Below, piece by piece: positions 51,064 through 60,437 of a stretch of DNA of 64,000 nt. The DNA is from CAZKBP01 sp964551015 (lineage in GTDB: Bacteria; Bacteroidota; Bacteroidia; Cytophagales; Microscillaceae): contig CAZKBP010000022.1 in assembly GCA_964551015.1 (NCBI GenBank), positions 1-64,000 on the forward strand. Reading direction: 5' to 3'. A program made the translations under genes and the position numbers. The first letter of the stretch is position 1, and each line of letters opens with the position of its first letter. The notes beneath the pieces are model-generated. The model saw only the letters and a program-made list of their open reading frames with translations, made no database searches and was not told where the DNA came from.

Positions 51064-52110
51064 TTACATCAATACTGGCTTAAATGTTTCCAAGTTACGC
51101 AGGGCAATACCTGTACCTTTGACGACCGCTCTCAGCGGATCTTCGGCCACGTGAATCGGCAATTTGGTTTTAAGTTGCAAGCGTTTATCCAGTCCTTTGA
51201 GCAAAGCACCGCCACCCGTGAGGTAAATTCCATTATTGTAAATATCTGCAGATAGTTCGGGAGGAGACATTTCCAGCGTTTTTAGAACGCCATCTTCTAC
51301 CTTAGAGATAGATTTATCCAAACAGAAAGCAATTTCAGAGTAACTCACTTTGATGGTCTTGGGAATACCCGTCATCAAATCACGACCTCGCACTTCATAA
51401 TCTGGTGGTGCGTCATCTAATTCGGACATGGCCGAACCCACTTCTATTTTTACTTGCTCTGCCGAACGCTCTCCAATCAAGAGGTTGTGCTGACGGCGCA
51501 TATAATCCAAAATGTCTCGGGTAAATACATCTCCTGCTACTTTGAGCGATTGCTCACAAACAATTCCCGAAAGGGCAATCACCGCAATTTCAGTGGTTCC
51601 CCCTCCGATGTCCACCACCATAGAACCCACGGGTTCCTCGATGTTAATCCCAATACCGATGGCAGCAGCGATGGGCTCGTGAATCATAAAGACCTCACGT
51701 GCGCCCGTGTGCTCGGCCGCTTCTTTGACGGCTCTTTTCTCTACCTCGGTGATACCAGAAGGAATACAAATGACCATACGGTAGGAGGGCGTAAAAAAGC
51801 GGCTACCCGTGTTAATCATCTTAATCATTCCTTTAATCATCAGTTCGGCGGCGGTAAAATCAGCAATCACACCGTCTTTGAGGGGGCGGGTGGTTTTGAT
51901 ATTATCGTGCGTTTTCTCGTGCATTTGCATCGCTTGCTTACCGATCGCCATTACCTTGTCGGTTTTGCGGTCAAGTGCGATGATAGAGGGCTCATCTACC
52001 ACGATTTTGTCTTTATGGATAATGAGGGTATTTGCGGTTCCGAGGTCAATGGCAATGTCCCCGGTGAAGAAGTCTCTTAATCCCATGATCGAACGTAAAA
52101 ATTTTACCAT
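51064..52110 (-). CDS. mreB: Rod-shape-determining actin-like protein MreB
   Basis: 348 residues, the normal MreB length. Phosphate-1 motif IDLGTANTLI, phosphate-2 motif DIGGGTTEIAVI, and adenosine motif LTGGGALLKGLDKRL are all present. MreB polymers guide elongasome movement under the inner membrane. A second in-frame Met at residue 9 (MGLRDFFTGDIAIDLGTAN) is also a plausible start. A conserved-in-Bacteroidota gene order, purH then mreB, is seen here with an 87-base gap. Confidence 0.96.
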   Translation of the reverse strand: MVKFLRSIMGLRDFFTGDIAIDLGTANTLIIHKDKIVVDEPSIIALDRKTDKVMAIGKQAMQMHEKTHDNIKTTRPLKDGVIADFTAAELMIKGMIKMINTGSRFFTPSYRMVICIPSGITEVEKRAVKEAAEHTGAREVFMIHEPIAAAIGIGINIEEPVGSMVVDIGGGTTEIAVIALSGIVCEQSLKVAGDVFTRDILDYMRRQHNLLIGERSAEQVKIEVGSAMSELDDAPPDYEVRGRDLMTGIPKTIKVSYSEIAFCLDKSISKVEDGVLKTLEMSPPELSADIYNNGIYLTGGGALLKGLDKRLQLKTKLPIHVAEDPLRAVVKGTGIALRNLETFKPVLM

Positions 52111-52160
52111 TGTTTAATATGCTATTAACTATAAATTTTGATGCCAAAATCTTTATTCAA

Positions 52161-52193
52161 CTGAATTTTATTACTTGAAGTGATAAAATTCAG
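52161..52193 (-). terminator. AT-rich hairpin between purH and mreB
   Basis: CTGAATTTTAT (52161-52171) pairs perfectly over 11 bp with ATAAAATTCAG (52183-52193), 11-base loop. It begins 4 bases after the purH stop, but no T tract follows in the leftward direction, so it is at most a partial terminator or an RNA-processing element. Confidence 0.4.
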
Positions 52194-52197
52194 CGAT

Positions 52198-53718
52198 TTA
52201 GTGTCTAAAGTGCCGAATTCCAGTAAATACCATCGCCATTTCTTGCTCATCACAATAATCAATGGAAGCTTGATCTTTAACCGACCCTCCCGGCTGAATC
52301 ACGGCGCGAATCCCCGCTTCGTGGGCAATTTCCACACAATCTGGGAAGGGGAAGAAAGCATCTGAAGCCATCACCGCTCCTTGGAGATTAAAGTCAAAAT
52401 GTTTTGCCTTCGTAATAGCTTGTTTGAGCGCATCTACACGAGAGGTTTGACCGACTCCACTGGCAAATAATTGATCCTTACCAGATAATACAATCGTATT
52501 AGATTTTGTGTGTTTAGCGATCTTATTCGCAAAAAGAAGTGCCTCTATCTCCTCAGAAGTGGGTGAGCGTTTAGTAACTGTTTTCAAATCAGCGCTTTGC
52601 TCTGTATGCAAGTCTTTATCTTGCTCGAGTACGCCATTCAGAATCGTCTTGAACTGCTTTCCTTCTATTAGAGTGTCTTTTTGTTTTAACAAAATACGAT
52701 TTTTTTTCTGAGAAAGCAAGCTCAGGGCTTCGGGTTCGAAGTCAGGTGCAACCAAAATTTCAAAGAAAAGCTTATGTAATTCTTCGGCTACGGCCTGATC
52801 TACGGTACGATTGGTAGCGATCACCCCTCCGAAGGCAGAAACGGGATCGCCTGCCAAAGCTTTCAAATAAGCATCTTTGGGATTTGCACCTAAGGCCACG
52901 CCACAAGCGTTGGTATGCTTTACGATCACGTAAGCAGTTTCTTCAAACTCAGCCAAAAGACCCAAAGTTGCGTCTATGTCCACCAAGTTGTTATAAGAAA
53001 GTGCCTTTCCGTTTAACTGCTCGAGCAAAGCCTCCAAATCGCCATAAAAAACGCCCTTTTGGTGTGGATTTTCTCCATAACGCAGGGTTTGCGCGCTTTG
53101 AATACTCTCTTTAAAAGCGTCGGTTTCTTCCATATCTCTCGAGAAGTAACGATGGATATGCGTATCGTAATGCGAACTGATGCTAAAAGCCTGTCGGGCG
53201 AGTCTTTGCCGATCTTCCAGACTCAAAGCCCCTTCCTGCTGATTTAGGCGTTCAGCCAACGCTTCATATTGTGACCGAGAAGCGATCACAGCCACATCTT
53301 TGAAGTTTTTGGCGGCAGCACGAATGAGAGAAATTCCTCCAATGTCAATCTTCTCGATGATTTCTTGCTCAGTTCCTCCGGCGGCAACTGTGGCTTCAAA
53401 GGGGTACAAATCTACTACGACTAAATCCAGAGGAGGAATTTCGTATTCCCGTAATTGCGCTTGGTCTGTTTCCAGTTCACTGCGATACAAGATGCCTCCA
53501 AAAACTTTGGGATGCAGGGTCTTGACTCTGCCCCCTAAGATGGAGGGATAACCCGTGAGCGATTCTACGGAGATCACCTCCGCGCCGAGTGATTCAATAT
53601 ATTTTTGTGTCCCTCCAGTGGAATACAAGGTCACTTGATGTGCTTGCAGCACTTCTACCAAGCGGTCTAGATTTTCCTTGTGATAGACGGAGATGAGAGC
53701 GGAACGAATTTTCTTCAA
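52198..53718 (-). CDS. purH: Bifunctional AICAR transformylase / IMP cyclohydrolase
   Basis: 506 residues. The N-terminal MGS-like IMP cyclohydrolase domain (about 1-145: ALISVYHKENLDRLVEVL, YSTGGT, GGRVKTLHPKVFGGIL) and the C-terminal AICAR formyltransferase domain (about 190-506: RYGENPHQKG, KHTNACGVALG, GVGQTSRVDA) are complete, catalysing the last two steps of IMP synthesis. The start appears to be TTG (complement of 53716-53718): KKIRSALIS is the expected N-terminus, and no in-frame ATG exists upstream before a stop. It follows purN by 49 bases. Confidence 0.96.
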   Translation of the reverse strand: MKKIRSALISVYHKENLDRLVEVLQAHQVTLYSTGGTQKYIESLGAEVISVESLTGYPSILGGRVKTLHPKVFGGILYRSELETDQAQLREYEIPPLDLVVVDLYPFEATVAAGGTEQEIIEKIDIGGISLIRAAAKNFKDVAVIASRSQYEALAERLNQQEGALSLEDRQRLARQAFSISSHYDTHIHRYFSRDMEETDAFKESIQSAQTLRYGENPHQKGVFYGDLEALLEQLNGKALSYNNLVDIDATLGLLAEFEETAYVIVKHTNACGVALGANPKDAYLKALAGDPVSAFGGVIATNRTVDQAVAEELHKLFFEILVAPDFEPEALSLLSQKKNRILLKQKDTLIEGKQFKTILNGVLEQDKDLHTEQSADLKTVTKRSPTSEEIEALLFANKIAKHTKSNTIVLSGKDQLFASGVGQTSRVDALKQAITKAKHFDFNLQGAVMASDAFFPFPDCVEIAHEAGIRAVIQPGGSVKDQASIDYCDEQEMAMVFTGIRHFRH

Positions 53719-53767
53719 TGTGTAGAAAAAATTAGCAAATAGGACAATTTATGATTAGGCTACAAAG

Positions 53768-54355
53768 CTAGGCATTTTTCATAGATTTCATAACTAAATC
53801 CTCGATGACTTTGGGAAAATGTTCGTGCTCTAGTTTTTGCACTTTTCGGGCTATTTTTTCTGGTGAATCTTCGGGTTCTAGATTGGTTTTGGCTTGGAAA
53901 ATGATTTCACCTTCATCGTATTTTTCATTGACCCAATGGATGGTAATGCCTGTCTCTTTTTCTTGGGCTTGATGAACGGCCTGATGCACGTGGGAACCAT
54001 ACATCCCTTTTCCGCCATACTTGGGTAACAAGGAGGGATGAATATTGATAATGCGCCGGGGAAAGGCTTGAATCAAATTTTGAGGAATCAACCAAAGAAA
54101 ACCCGCTAATACCAGCCAATCAATCCCCAGCTTTTGCAGTTGTTGAACTACCTGCTCTGAGTGATAAAACGCTGGGCGGTCAAACACGTGGCTAGGTATC
54201 TGGAATTGCGCTGCTCTCTCCAAAACCTGAGCTTGAGGCCGATTCGTGAGGATTAGGGCTATTTCAATCAAATCGTTAGTGGCTAGATGCTCGATGATTT
54301 TTTGGGCGTTAGAGCCTGAACCTGAGGCGAAAATGGCAATTTTTTGAGGCTTCAT
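53768..54355 (-). CDS. purN: Phosphoribosylglycinamide formyltransferase
   Basis: 195 residues of the PurN (GART) family, transferring a formyl group from 10-formyl-THF to GAR. The phosphate-binding ASGSGSNAQKII near the N-terminus, LVLAGFLWLIPQNLIQAFPRRIINIHPSLLPKYGGKGMYG with the catalytic Asn-His, and HWVNEKYDEGEII with the Asp are intact. ATG start is unambiguous. It precedes purH in the same direction, so the two purine genes are paired. Confidence 0.95.
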   Translation of the reverse strand: MKPQKIAIFASGSGSNAQKIIEHLATNDLIEIALILTNRPQAQVLERAAQFQIPSHVFDRPAFYHSEQVVQQLQKLGIDWLVLAGFLWLIPQNLIQAFPRRIINIHPSLLPKYGGKGMYGSHVHQAVHQAQEKETGITIHWVNEKYDEGEIIFQAKTNLEPEDSPEKIARKVQKLEHEHFPKVIEDLVMKSMKNA

Positions 54356-54415
54356 ATGATCATTAGGAATTGTCTGTTGCGCGTTATGGAGATTTTTATC
54401 TCTGAAAAAATATGT

Positions 54416-55294
54416 TTAGATCATCACCATGCTCAGCACTCCCAAGAGCATAATGGCTTTGCATAATTGGCTTAATTGGGCAAAATCTTTGCGCTTGTCG
54501 GCGCGTACCAGACGCACGAAAAACCAGAGTAAAGGAGGCAAGACGACCGCATAGAGATAGATAGCAAATTTATTCGGAAAAGAAATATAAGTAGATAGCA
54601 AAATAATCGCAAAGGTAAAAAAGAAGACATAAATCACTTGCTTGGTACGACGGATACCCCAGATGATGGGTAAAGTCTTGCAACCAAAATCAGCGTCTCC
54701 TCGCACATCTTCCATATCTTTGACAATCTCTCGAATCAAGGAAATAAAAAAGGCAAACATCGCAAAGAGATAAACCATATTTTGATTGTGTGGATAGTAA
54801 ACGGCCATTAAAATTACGGCCATCGCTGTCAGTAAAGCGATGCTTATATTCCCGATGAGCGGTAAGCGTTTAAGGTAATTAGAGTACCACCAGAGTAAAA
54901 AACCAGCGATAAAGGTAAATATGAATACCTCTGGGGCCAGCATCCAGGCAATCCCTAGCCCCATGATATTGAGGGTGAAATTGGCAGCCAGCGCGACCCT
55001 CCTCTTGAGCAGGCGGCCTACTACTACCCGGTCTGGCTTGTTGATGGTATCAATTTTTACATCATAATAATCATTGATAATGTAACCTGCGGCGGCAATC
55101 AAGACCGTGGAGAGAGAGAGTAAAGCGAGTTGAGGATTTAGGAGATTCTCGAGCAAGCGTAATTCATCATCAATCAAGAAAATTTTGATCATATATTGTG
55201 TAAAAACAATAATGAGTAAGTTGGTAAGCCGGACTAGCTTTAAAAATCCCCAAACTGGGGCAGTCTTGGTGGTCATTTCAGTGGTACTTGGCAT
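54416..55294 (-). CDS. UbiA-family prenyltransferase
   Basis: 292 residues from the ATG complementary to 55292-55294. A TTG five codons upstream is less likely. It has about eight to nine membrane helices. The Mg-prenyl-diphosphate motif NDYYDVKIDTINKPDR lies near residue 80, and a second motif REIVKDMEDVRGD near 195. In Bacteroidota such proteins are commonly annotated as geranylgeranylglycerol-phosphate geranylgeranyltransferase-like; they may act in lipid or quinone synthesis. The prenyl acceptor cannot be told from sequence. Confidence 0.88.
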   Translation of the reverse strand: MPSTTEMTTKTAPVWGFLKLVRLTNLLIIVFTQYMIKIFLIDDELRLLENLLNPQLALLSLSTVLIAAAGYIINDYYDVKIDTINKPDRVVVGRLLKRRVALAANFTLNIMGLGIAWMLAPEVFIFTFIAGFLLWWYSNYLKRLPLIGNISIALLTAMAVILMAVYYPHNQNMVYLFAMFAFFISLIREIVKDMEDVRGDADFGCKTLPIIWGIRRTKQVIYVFFFTFAIILLSTYISFPNKFAIYLYAVVLPPLLWFFVRLVRADKRKDFAQLSQLCKAIMLLGVLSMVMI

Positions 55295-55368
55295 AATACA
55301 AAAATACAAATTTAAGCCTTAGCTAGGTGTCTACTAAGCCACACGAACCAAAATGTCTAAGAAATTTT

Positions 55369-56310
55369 TCAGGCTGATCTGACCAGATCACAAACAGCCT
55401 CGGCACAGCCCCAAGAAACAGTAAAGCCAGAGCCCCCATGCCCATAGTGATGGATGAGCTTTTGATGGGGCACTTTCTCCAGACGGATTTGAGAACGCCC
55501 AGGGCGAAAGCCGACGTATTTATTCAAAATTTTTGCTTCTTTCAAGGCAGGAACCCAATCCACAGCCTGTTCCCAAATGTTTTTGGCCATCGCTTCGTTC
55601 ACCTCCGGATTTTCCACCTGAGGCTCCACACTTCCTCCCAAAATACAGGTCTTCTGCCGAGGAAGGATGTAAGTAACCCCCTCTGTATGATCGTGGTTGA
55701 GCCAAGGAATCGCTTGATTCGCTTCTACTTCTACCATGTGCCCTCGGATGGGATACACCTCGGCATCTGCTACCAACTCTCTGGCTCCCAGACCACTGCA
55801 ATTAATAACCCAATCGGAGTGCTTGGTGATCTCTTCCAAATTTTGCAATTCTCTTTTCTCGAGTTCTCCTCCCAAAGATTGAAAATACCTTAAAAGAAAA
55901 GGCAAATAGACCGAAGTATCAATCATCGGAGCACGAAGTTGGTAAGCTTGCCGCACCGAAGTCGGATAATCAGAGGCATCCAAGGTCTGGTACTGCTCGG
56001 AAGAAAGCACTTCTTGCCAAAGGGGTGGTTGCGTTTCTTCGTGGAGATCTAGCAACTCGACCATTTTCACGCCCGTTTCTTCGTTTTGGGATAAGGTTTC
56101 AAATACTTCGTAAGTTCTTCTGCTCCATCGGATTACTCGCTCTCTTGGCTCGGCCAAAAAAGGAAGCCAGATCGCAGCCGCCCGATTGGAGGTAGTATGA
56201 GGGGGGAAATCACGAGCGATCATCTTTACCGAAAAGCCCTGTTCACGCAATCGTATGGCCGATGAAAGCCCAATAACCCCACAGCCAATTACTAATATGC
56301 TTTCTTTCAT
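55369..56310 (-). CDS. FAD-dependent D-amino acid oxidase-like protein
   Basis: 313 residues of the DAO family. The FAD dinucleotide motif VIGCGVIGLSSAIRLREQG is at residues 6-24, TTSNRAAAIWLPFL is typical of D-amino acid oxidases, VINCSGLGARELV binds FAD, and the C-terminal FRPGRSQIRLE and HHYGHGGSGFTVSWG are DAO hallmarks. It would oxidatively deaminate D-amino acids to keto acids and hydrogen peroxide. It lies between a UbiA gene and a DUF2520 gene, 35 bases from the latter. Substrate not determinable. Confidence 0.9.
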   Translation of the reverse strand: MKESILVIGCGVIGLSSAIRLREQGFSVKMIARDFPPHTTSNRAAAIWLPFLAEPRERVIRWSRRTYEVFETLSQNEETGVKMVELLDLHEETQPPLWQEVLSSEQYQTLDASDYPTSVRQAYQLRAPMIDTSVYLPFLLRYFQSLGGELEKRELQNLEEITKHSDWVINCSGLGARELVADAEVYPIRGHMVEVEANQAIPWLNHDHTEGVTYILPRQKTCILGGSVEPQVENPEVNEAMAKNIWEQAVDWVPALKEAKILNKYVGFRPGRSQIRLEKVPHQKLIHHYGHGGSGFTVSWGCAEAVCDLVRSA

Positions 56311-56345
56311 ATTGCTCGGATTTTTTCTTTGATTTAAATGATGGA

Positions 56346-57134
56346 CTAGCTTGATTCAGGATGATAGATTCTCAAGATATGATCACTCATCAACTTATAA
56401 ATTTCTTGATGAAAAGCTTGCCCCTCTAGCAAATCTAGATGTGCTTGAACCACTTGTTGGTCGCCTCGGCGGGCAGGCCCCGTTTGGGCTTGATAAGGAT
56501 TGGTTTGCAAGGCTTTCTCTACCGTTTCTCTTAGTAGTGGCGCCAAGATCTCCAGATTCAAATCCTGCTCCGCTAGGATTTCCTGTGCCATTTGCCAAAG
56601 ATAATTACTAAAATTGCAAGCAAAAACAGCCGCCAAGTGAATAAACTTGCGTTTTTGGGAGTCAATTTGGTAAACATGTTTACTCAATTGACGAGCCAGT
56701 GCCAGCAGCTTTTCCTCGGTTTCAAGGCTACTCGCCTCAATACAAAGCGGAATTTCCGAGAAATCTAGCTTTTTTTCTTTGCTAAAAGTCTGCAGAGGAT
56801 AGAAAATCCCAATTTCGGCCTTCTCCCGCAAAGGCTCCAGACCAGAAAGGGCTTGACTTCCCGAAGTATGAACCACCGTAGTACCTGCTGGCAATTGCAT
56901 TTGCTTCACTACCTCTTCCAAAGCATCGTCCTTGATTGCTAGGATAAATAATTCAGCTTTGCTCCGGCGAAAATCAAGTTGATTAGTGGCTGTGGCTGAT
57001 GTGAGTTGTGTAGCGAGCTTCTCAGCATTTTCAGGCCGACGGCTATAAATTTCTTGAATGATATGCCCTGCCTTTTCTAAGGCTTGGCTCAGATGCCAAG
57101 CTACATTGCCCGCACCTAGAATGGAGATATTCAT
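56346..57134 (-). CDS. Rossmann-fold DUF2520 protein
   Basis: 262 residues from the ATG complementary to 57132-57134. A TTG 20 codons upstream adds residues translated from intergenic repeat-like sequence and is rejected. NISILGAGNVAWHLSQAL is an NAD(P)-binding Rossmann motif, HTSGSQALSGLEPL is the conserved family segment, and FYPLQTFSKEKKLDFSEIPLCIE leads into the C-terminal DUF2520 helical domain (about 125-262). The family resembles proline reductases/6-phosphogluconate-like dehydrogenases; the reaction is unknown. It heads the long leftward cluster. Confidence 0.9.
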   Translation of the reverse strand: MNISILGAGNVAWHLSQALEKAGHIIQEIYSRRPENAEKLATQLTSATATNQLDFRRSKAELFILAIKDDALEEVVKQMQLPAGTTVVHTSGSQALSGLEPLREKAEIGIFYPLQTFSKEKKLDFSEIPLCIEASSLETEEKLLALARQLSKHVYQIDSQKRKFIHLAAVFACNFSNYLWQMAQEILAEQDLNLEILAPLLRETVEKALQTNPYQAQTGPARRGDQQVVQAHLDLLEGQAFHQEIYKLMSDHILRIYHPESS

Positions 57135-57221
57135 GAGAATTGCTAATTGCAGATGACAAATTGCAAGCTTCAAATTAGGAAGTATTCTTTTCAAGAGATA
57201 ATAAAAACAAAATAATTTGTC

Positions 57222-57261
57222 AAAAAAAAGTCAGGAAACACACTGGCAGTGCTTTCCTAAC
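57222..57261 (-). terminator. Terminator of the first TonB-receptor gene
   Basis: Read leftward, GTTAGGAAA (complement of 57253-57261) pairs with TTTCCTGAC (complement of 57230-57238) with one wobble, and eight T follow (complement of 57222-57229). Confidence 0.8.
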
Positions 57262-57291
57262 TTGCTTTGCTTTAAAAATATAATTTGTAAT

Positions 57292-60159
57292 CTAATTCAA
57301 AAACTGATCAAAAGTAATGGCTACGTAATACATGGCTCCTAAAGTAGGATTACCGAAGGCTTGGCGGTAGCGATTATTGAAAATATTAGAGCCACCTATT
57401 TTGAAGATGGTTTTGAGCTTGGTAGCTTGATAGCTGACCATGGCATCAAAAACGTGGAAAGCGGGAATATTTCCCGAGAAGAAACCTTCATTTTGCCACA
57501 GTACATCGTCTTGCCAACGCCAGGCAATATTAAAACCTAATCCTTTGTAAACGCTTCGGTTGCTGAAGGTTACATTGGTTCGGTAACGAGGCGAATTAAA
57601 CTGAGTCAAGAAGTTATTAGGCAAATCCTCAGTGGGAGTCGCCAATACATCTGAGGAGATATTTCCAGCCAAGTTATAGCCTTTGGGAAACTTGTACTCT
57701 AGGCTGGCTCCCCAACCGAAGGAACGGAGATCATCATCAATGTTGATCGGTACTTGGTATTGTCGCACGCCAATCGGACTGTTTGGATCAATTTGAAATA
57801 AAATTTGATTCCCAATAAAATTACTATACCAGTTGTAATAACCATATACATCCAGATAAAACTTTGTGCCGAGCAAAGCCTTGTAGCCTGCCTCGACCGT
57901 TTGTACGAATTCAGGTTCGAATTCATCAAACTCAAAAGGAGTCGCCTCTTGACCAGTCAACAATAGCCCAAGTTGTTCTTGGGTGTAAGCAGGGCTTCCA
58001 ACCCCCACGGGAACCCCCTGCCCGAAGAAGCGGTCAATAAATTCGGGCAAACCCCCAATCAGGGTTACTACCCCACCCACGGTCAGATTTTGATATTGAT
58101 TGAGCATGGTCGGGTTTCTAAAACCTGTTTGGTAGGCAAGGCGTAGATTATGCTCTTTATTAGCTCCCAGAGAAAGAACGGCGGCAATCCTGGGGGTGAA
58201 ACGGGCGTCAAAATTTTCGTTTTTATCCACACGAGCCGAACCAATGAGTTTAAGACGATCATTTGCCAGTCTTTTGGTCAGTTGGACATACCCTCCGAAT
58301 TCATTGACGCGAATGTCTCTCACGGCTACATCTGCTACAAAGGGATTATCAGGTTGGGGCGAAGGCAGATCATCAAAGATGGTCCCCTCAGTATTAGGTA
58401 CGAAGCGACGCACGTGCCCACCCACGATAATTTCTAGCACCGCTGGATCGATGACATTCTCGAAGTTGTACATCCCCTCAAAGTGCAGAAAATAGTTTTT
58501 AGCCGTAAAACGAGTACCAAATTGATTGATTGGCACCTCGATCAAGGAATCTCTCAACTGGTTGAACTGACCACTACCCGGAAGTGGGCGTGCTGGCAAA
58601 CCCTCTACGAGGACTTGTCCGTCGGGGGTGCGGTTATCGGCAAAAGCCCGAGCAGTATTGTGATCTCCGGCGGTCACCCCGGGAATCAGCCCCAAAAAGG
58701 CAAAAGCATATTCGCCGTACCAAGTTTCATTGTCTTTCCAAGCCGTCTCGATGCGCTGCCCTAGGGTTTGTACATCGTAAGAATCTCCTGCGTCTTCTAG
58801 GTTGGCATAACCTCTCACGTAAAAATTAGAGCCTCTTAGTTCTAATTTGACTTGTCCAGAATTAAAGTTAGATACATTAAAACGCCCCGATCCGGTATAG
58901 ACGGTTCTTCCTCGGTTGAAGTTTATCTGGGCAAGTGCCTCGATATTTTCACTGATGCGATAGTGGAAAGCAGAGTGTAATTTCAGGCTGTAAGCATCAT
59001 AATTAGCCACAAAGGGTTCTAGGCTTCCCGTACGACTTACATTTTGATTGGGTAGCGTACTCACCAAGGCAGTGGCGTCTGCTTCGGGAGTTCCCTGTGC
59101 CACCAGTGCTTGAATCAGTCCCCCTTGCAAGGCAGGGTCGGTGAGATTGAGTACGTTAAAACCTTCATCTCCATACACATTAACGCCGTCGTAGCCCGGG
59201 TCGGTCAGGCGGGTTCCATCGTCGTAGAGATTACGGGCGGGGCTGATGTTGTTGCGAGTATCGGTGGCGTGCCAATCTAAGGCATCCACGTAACCCACGT
59301 TGATTTTAAAGGCAAAGCGGTCGTTGAAGGCTTTGGCATAACGCAGATTGAGTTGGTAGAAAGGTTCGGCATCGGTATCTGGCGAATTGACGTGCATCAC
59401 GCCTACCTTGGCATTGGCACTCAAGCCTTGGTATTGAAAAGGATTTTTAGAATTAATCAGCAATATCCCGTTGATTGCGTTTGGCCCGTAAAGAACCGAA
59501 GAAGGGCCGGGCAGTATTTCCACGCTTTGCACGTCTAATTCGCTAATTCCTACGATATTTCCATAAGAAAAACTATTGGTAATAGACTGACTGTCCATGC
59601 CGTCAATCAGTTGGAGTACTCGCGCATTTCCCGTAAGGGCAAAGCCTCGGGTGTTGACTGATTGGAAGGTAGCGCTTTGGGTGGCAAGTTCTACGCCTTT
59701 TAGGTTTTGTAGCGACTCGTAGAAGGTAGCCGCCGGTACATTTCTGACCGCTAGGATGTCCATCTTCTCAATGGCCACGGGCGATTCTAGAATACTTTCT
59801 TCCATCCGAGAGGCAGAAACTACCACTTCTTGCCCCATGATGGTTTGCTCTTCCAGCACAATGCTGATGCCTTGCGTGCTTCCCGTGACATCAATTTCTT
59901 GCTGCAAGAAACCAACACTGGAGATGGTGAGTGTAAAAGGAGGGGGCGTATTGGTACTTAGTTCAAACTTCCCCTGAGCATCGGTAATGGTTCCAGTGAC
60001 CTTACCTTTGATGGCGACATTGACCCCAATCAGCGGTTCGCCTGATTTAGCATCGCTCACGGTACCAGAAACGGTAGTCTGTTGAGCTTGCGCTGTACCT
60101 ACTGATAAAAATACCAGTATGGCCAAAAATAACGTTAAATTCGTCCAAGTTTGCTTCAT
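57292..60159 (-). CDS. TonB-dependent outer-membrane receptor (first paralog)
   Basis: 955 residues. Signal peptide (about 1-25, cleaved after AQAQ), CarboxypepD_reg-like domain (about 27-110, VSGTVSDAKSGEPLIGVNVAIKG), plug (about 120-235: MEESILESPVAIEKMD, NTRGFALTGNARVLQLIDGMD, VEILPGPSSVLYGPNAINGILLI), then the 22-strand barrel ending in YVAITFDQFLN. It imports a ligand, such as a siderophore, sugar or peptide, across the outer membrane with TonB energy. No SusD partner, anti-sigma or sigma gene is adjacent, so this is not a polysaccharide-utilisation locus. It is paralogous to the next gene with which it shares N- and C-terminal segments. Confidence 0.95.
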   Translation of the reverse strand: MKQTWTNLTLFLAILVFLSVGTAQAQQTTVSGTVSDAKSGEPLIGVNVAIKGKVTGTITDAQGKFELSTNTPPPFTLTISSVGFLQQEIDVTGSTQGISIVLEEQTIMGQEVVVSASRMEESILESPVAIEKMDILAVRNVPAATFYESLQNLKGVELATQSATFQSVNTRGFALTGNARVLQLIDGMDSQSITNSFSYGNIVGISELDVQSVEILPGPSSVLYGPNAINGILLINSKNPFQYQGLSANAKVGVMHVNSPDTDAEPFYQLNLRYAKAFNDRFAFKINVGYVDALDWHATDTRNNISPARNLYDDGTRLTDPGYDGVNVYGDEGFNVLNLTDPALQGGLIQALVAQGTPEADATALVSTLPNQNVSRTGSLEPFVANYDAYSLKLHSAFHYRISENIEALAQINFNRGRTVYTGSGRFNVSNFNSGQVKLELRGSNFYVRGYANLEDAGDSYDVQTLGQRIETAWKDNETWYGEYAFAFLGLIPGVTAGDHNTARAFADNRTPDGQVLVEGLPARPLPGSGQFNQLRDSLIEVPINQFGTRFTAKNYFLHFEGMYNFENVIDPAVLEIIVGGHVRRFVPNTEGTIFDDLPSPQPDNPFVADVAVRDIRVNEFGGYVQLTKRLANDRLKLIGSARVDKNENFDARFTPRIAAVLSLGANKEHNLRLAYQTGFRNPTMLNQYQNLTVGGVVTLIGGLPEFIDRFFGQGVPVGVGSPAYTQEQLGLLLTGQEATPFEFDEFEPEFVQTVEAGYKALLGTKFYLDVYGYYNWYSNFIGNQILFQIDPNSPIGVRQYQVPINIDDDLRSFGWGASLEYKFPKGYNLAGNISSDVLATPTEDLPNNFLTQFNSPRYRTNVTFSNRSVYKGLGFNIAWRWQDDVLWQNEGFFSGNIPAFHVFDAMVSYQATKLKTIFKIGGSNIFNNRYRQAFGNPTLGAMYYVAITFDQFLN

Positions 60160-60216
60160 ATTGCTAGTGTATTATTTGGTAATTAACCGCTTAAATAAAA
60201 TTTAATTTACTTAAGA

Positions 60217-60225
60217 CTAAATATA
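60217..60225 (-). promoter_or_regulatory. Candidate promoter element of the first TonB-receptor gene
   Basis: TATATTTAG on the minus strand, one mismatch to TAnnTTTG, 57 bases before the ATG. The same nonamer occurs at almost the same distance before the paralogous receptor gene (63311-63319). Confidence 0.4.
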
Positions 60226-60333
60226 AACTAACTAATATGATATTCAAAATAGTGAAATTAATTCTTTAAATAATTTAATCGAGTATTTTCCTAGCTCCTC
60301 CCGACTGGTATCTTTTGCTGAAAAGCTCGAACA

Positions 60334-60360
60334 AAAAAAGCCCAAATTCTTGGGCTTTTT
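60334..60360 (-). terminator. Bidirectional-looking terminator of the second TonB-receptor gene
   Basis: AAAAAGCCCAA (60335-60345) pairs with TTGGGCTTTTT (60350-60360) around ATTC. Read leftward, the stem merges into a run of seven T. It lies about 80 bases after the stop at 60438. Confidence 0.85.
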
Positions 60361-60437
60361 CGTTTATGAACTGTTAGTCCTTAAAGAATCTTCAGAAAAG
60401 TAAAATACACAATCGACAACTCGTAACGGACAACTAT

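Noticed and set aside
51454..52080. 208-codon frame antisense to mreB
   Set aside because: It is the antisense shadow of a highly conserved gene; its His/Ser/Arg-rich translation shows no domain.
57135..57194. TTG-initiated extension of the DUF2520 gene
   Set aside because: The added residues derive from repeat-like intergenic sequence, whereas the ATG places the Rossmann motif at the N-terminus.
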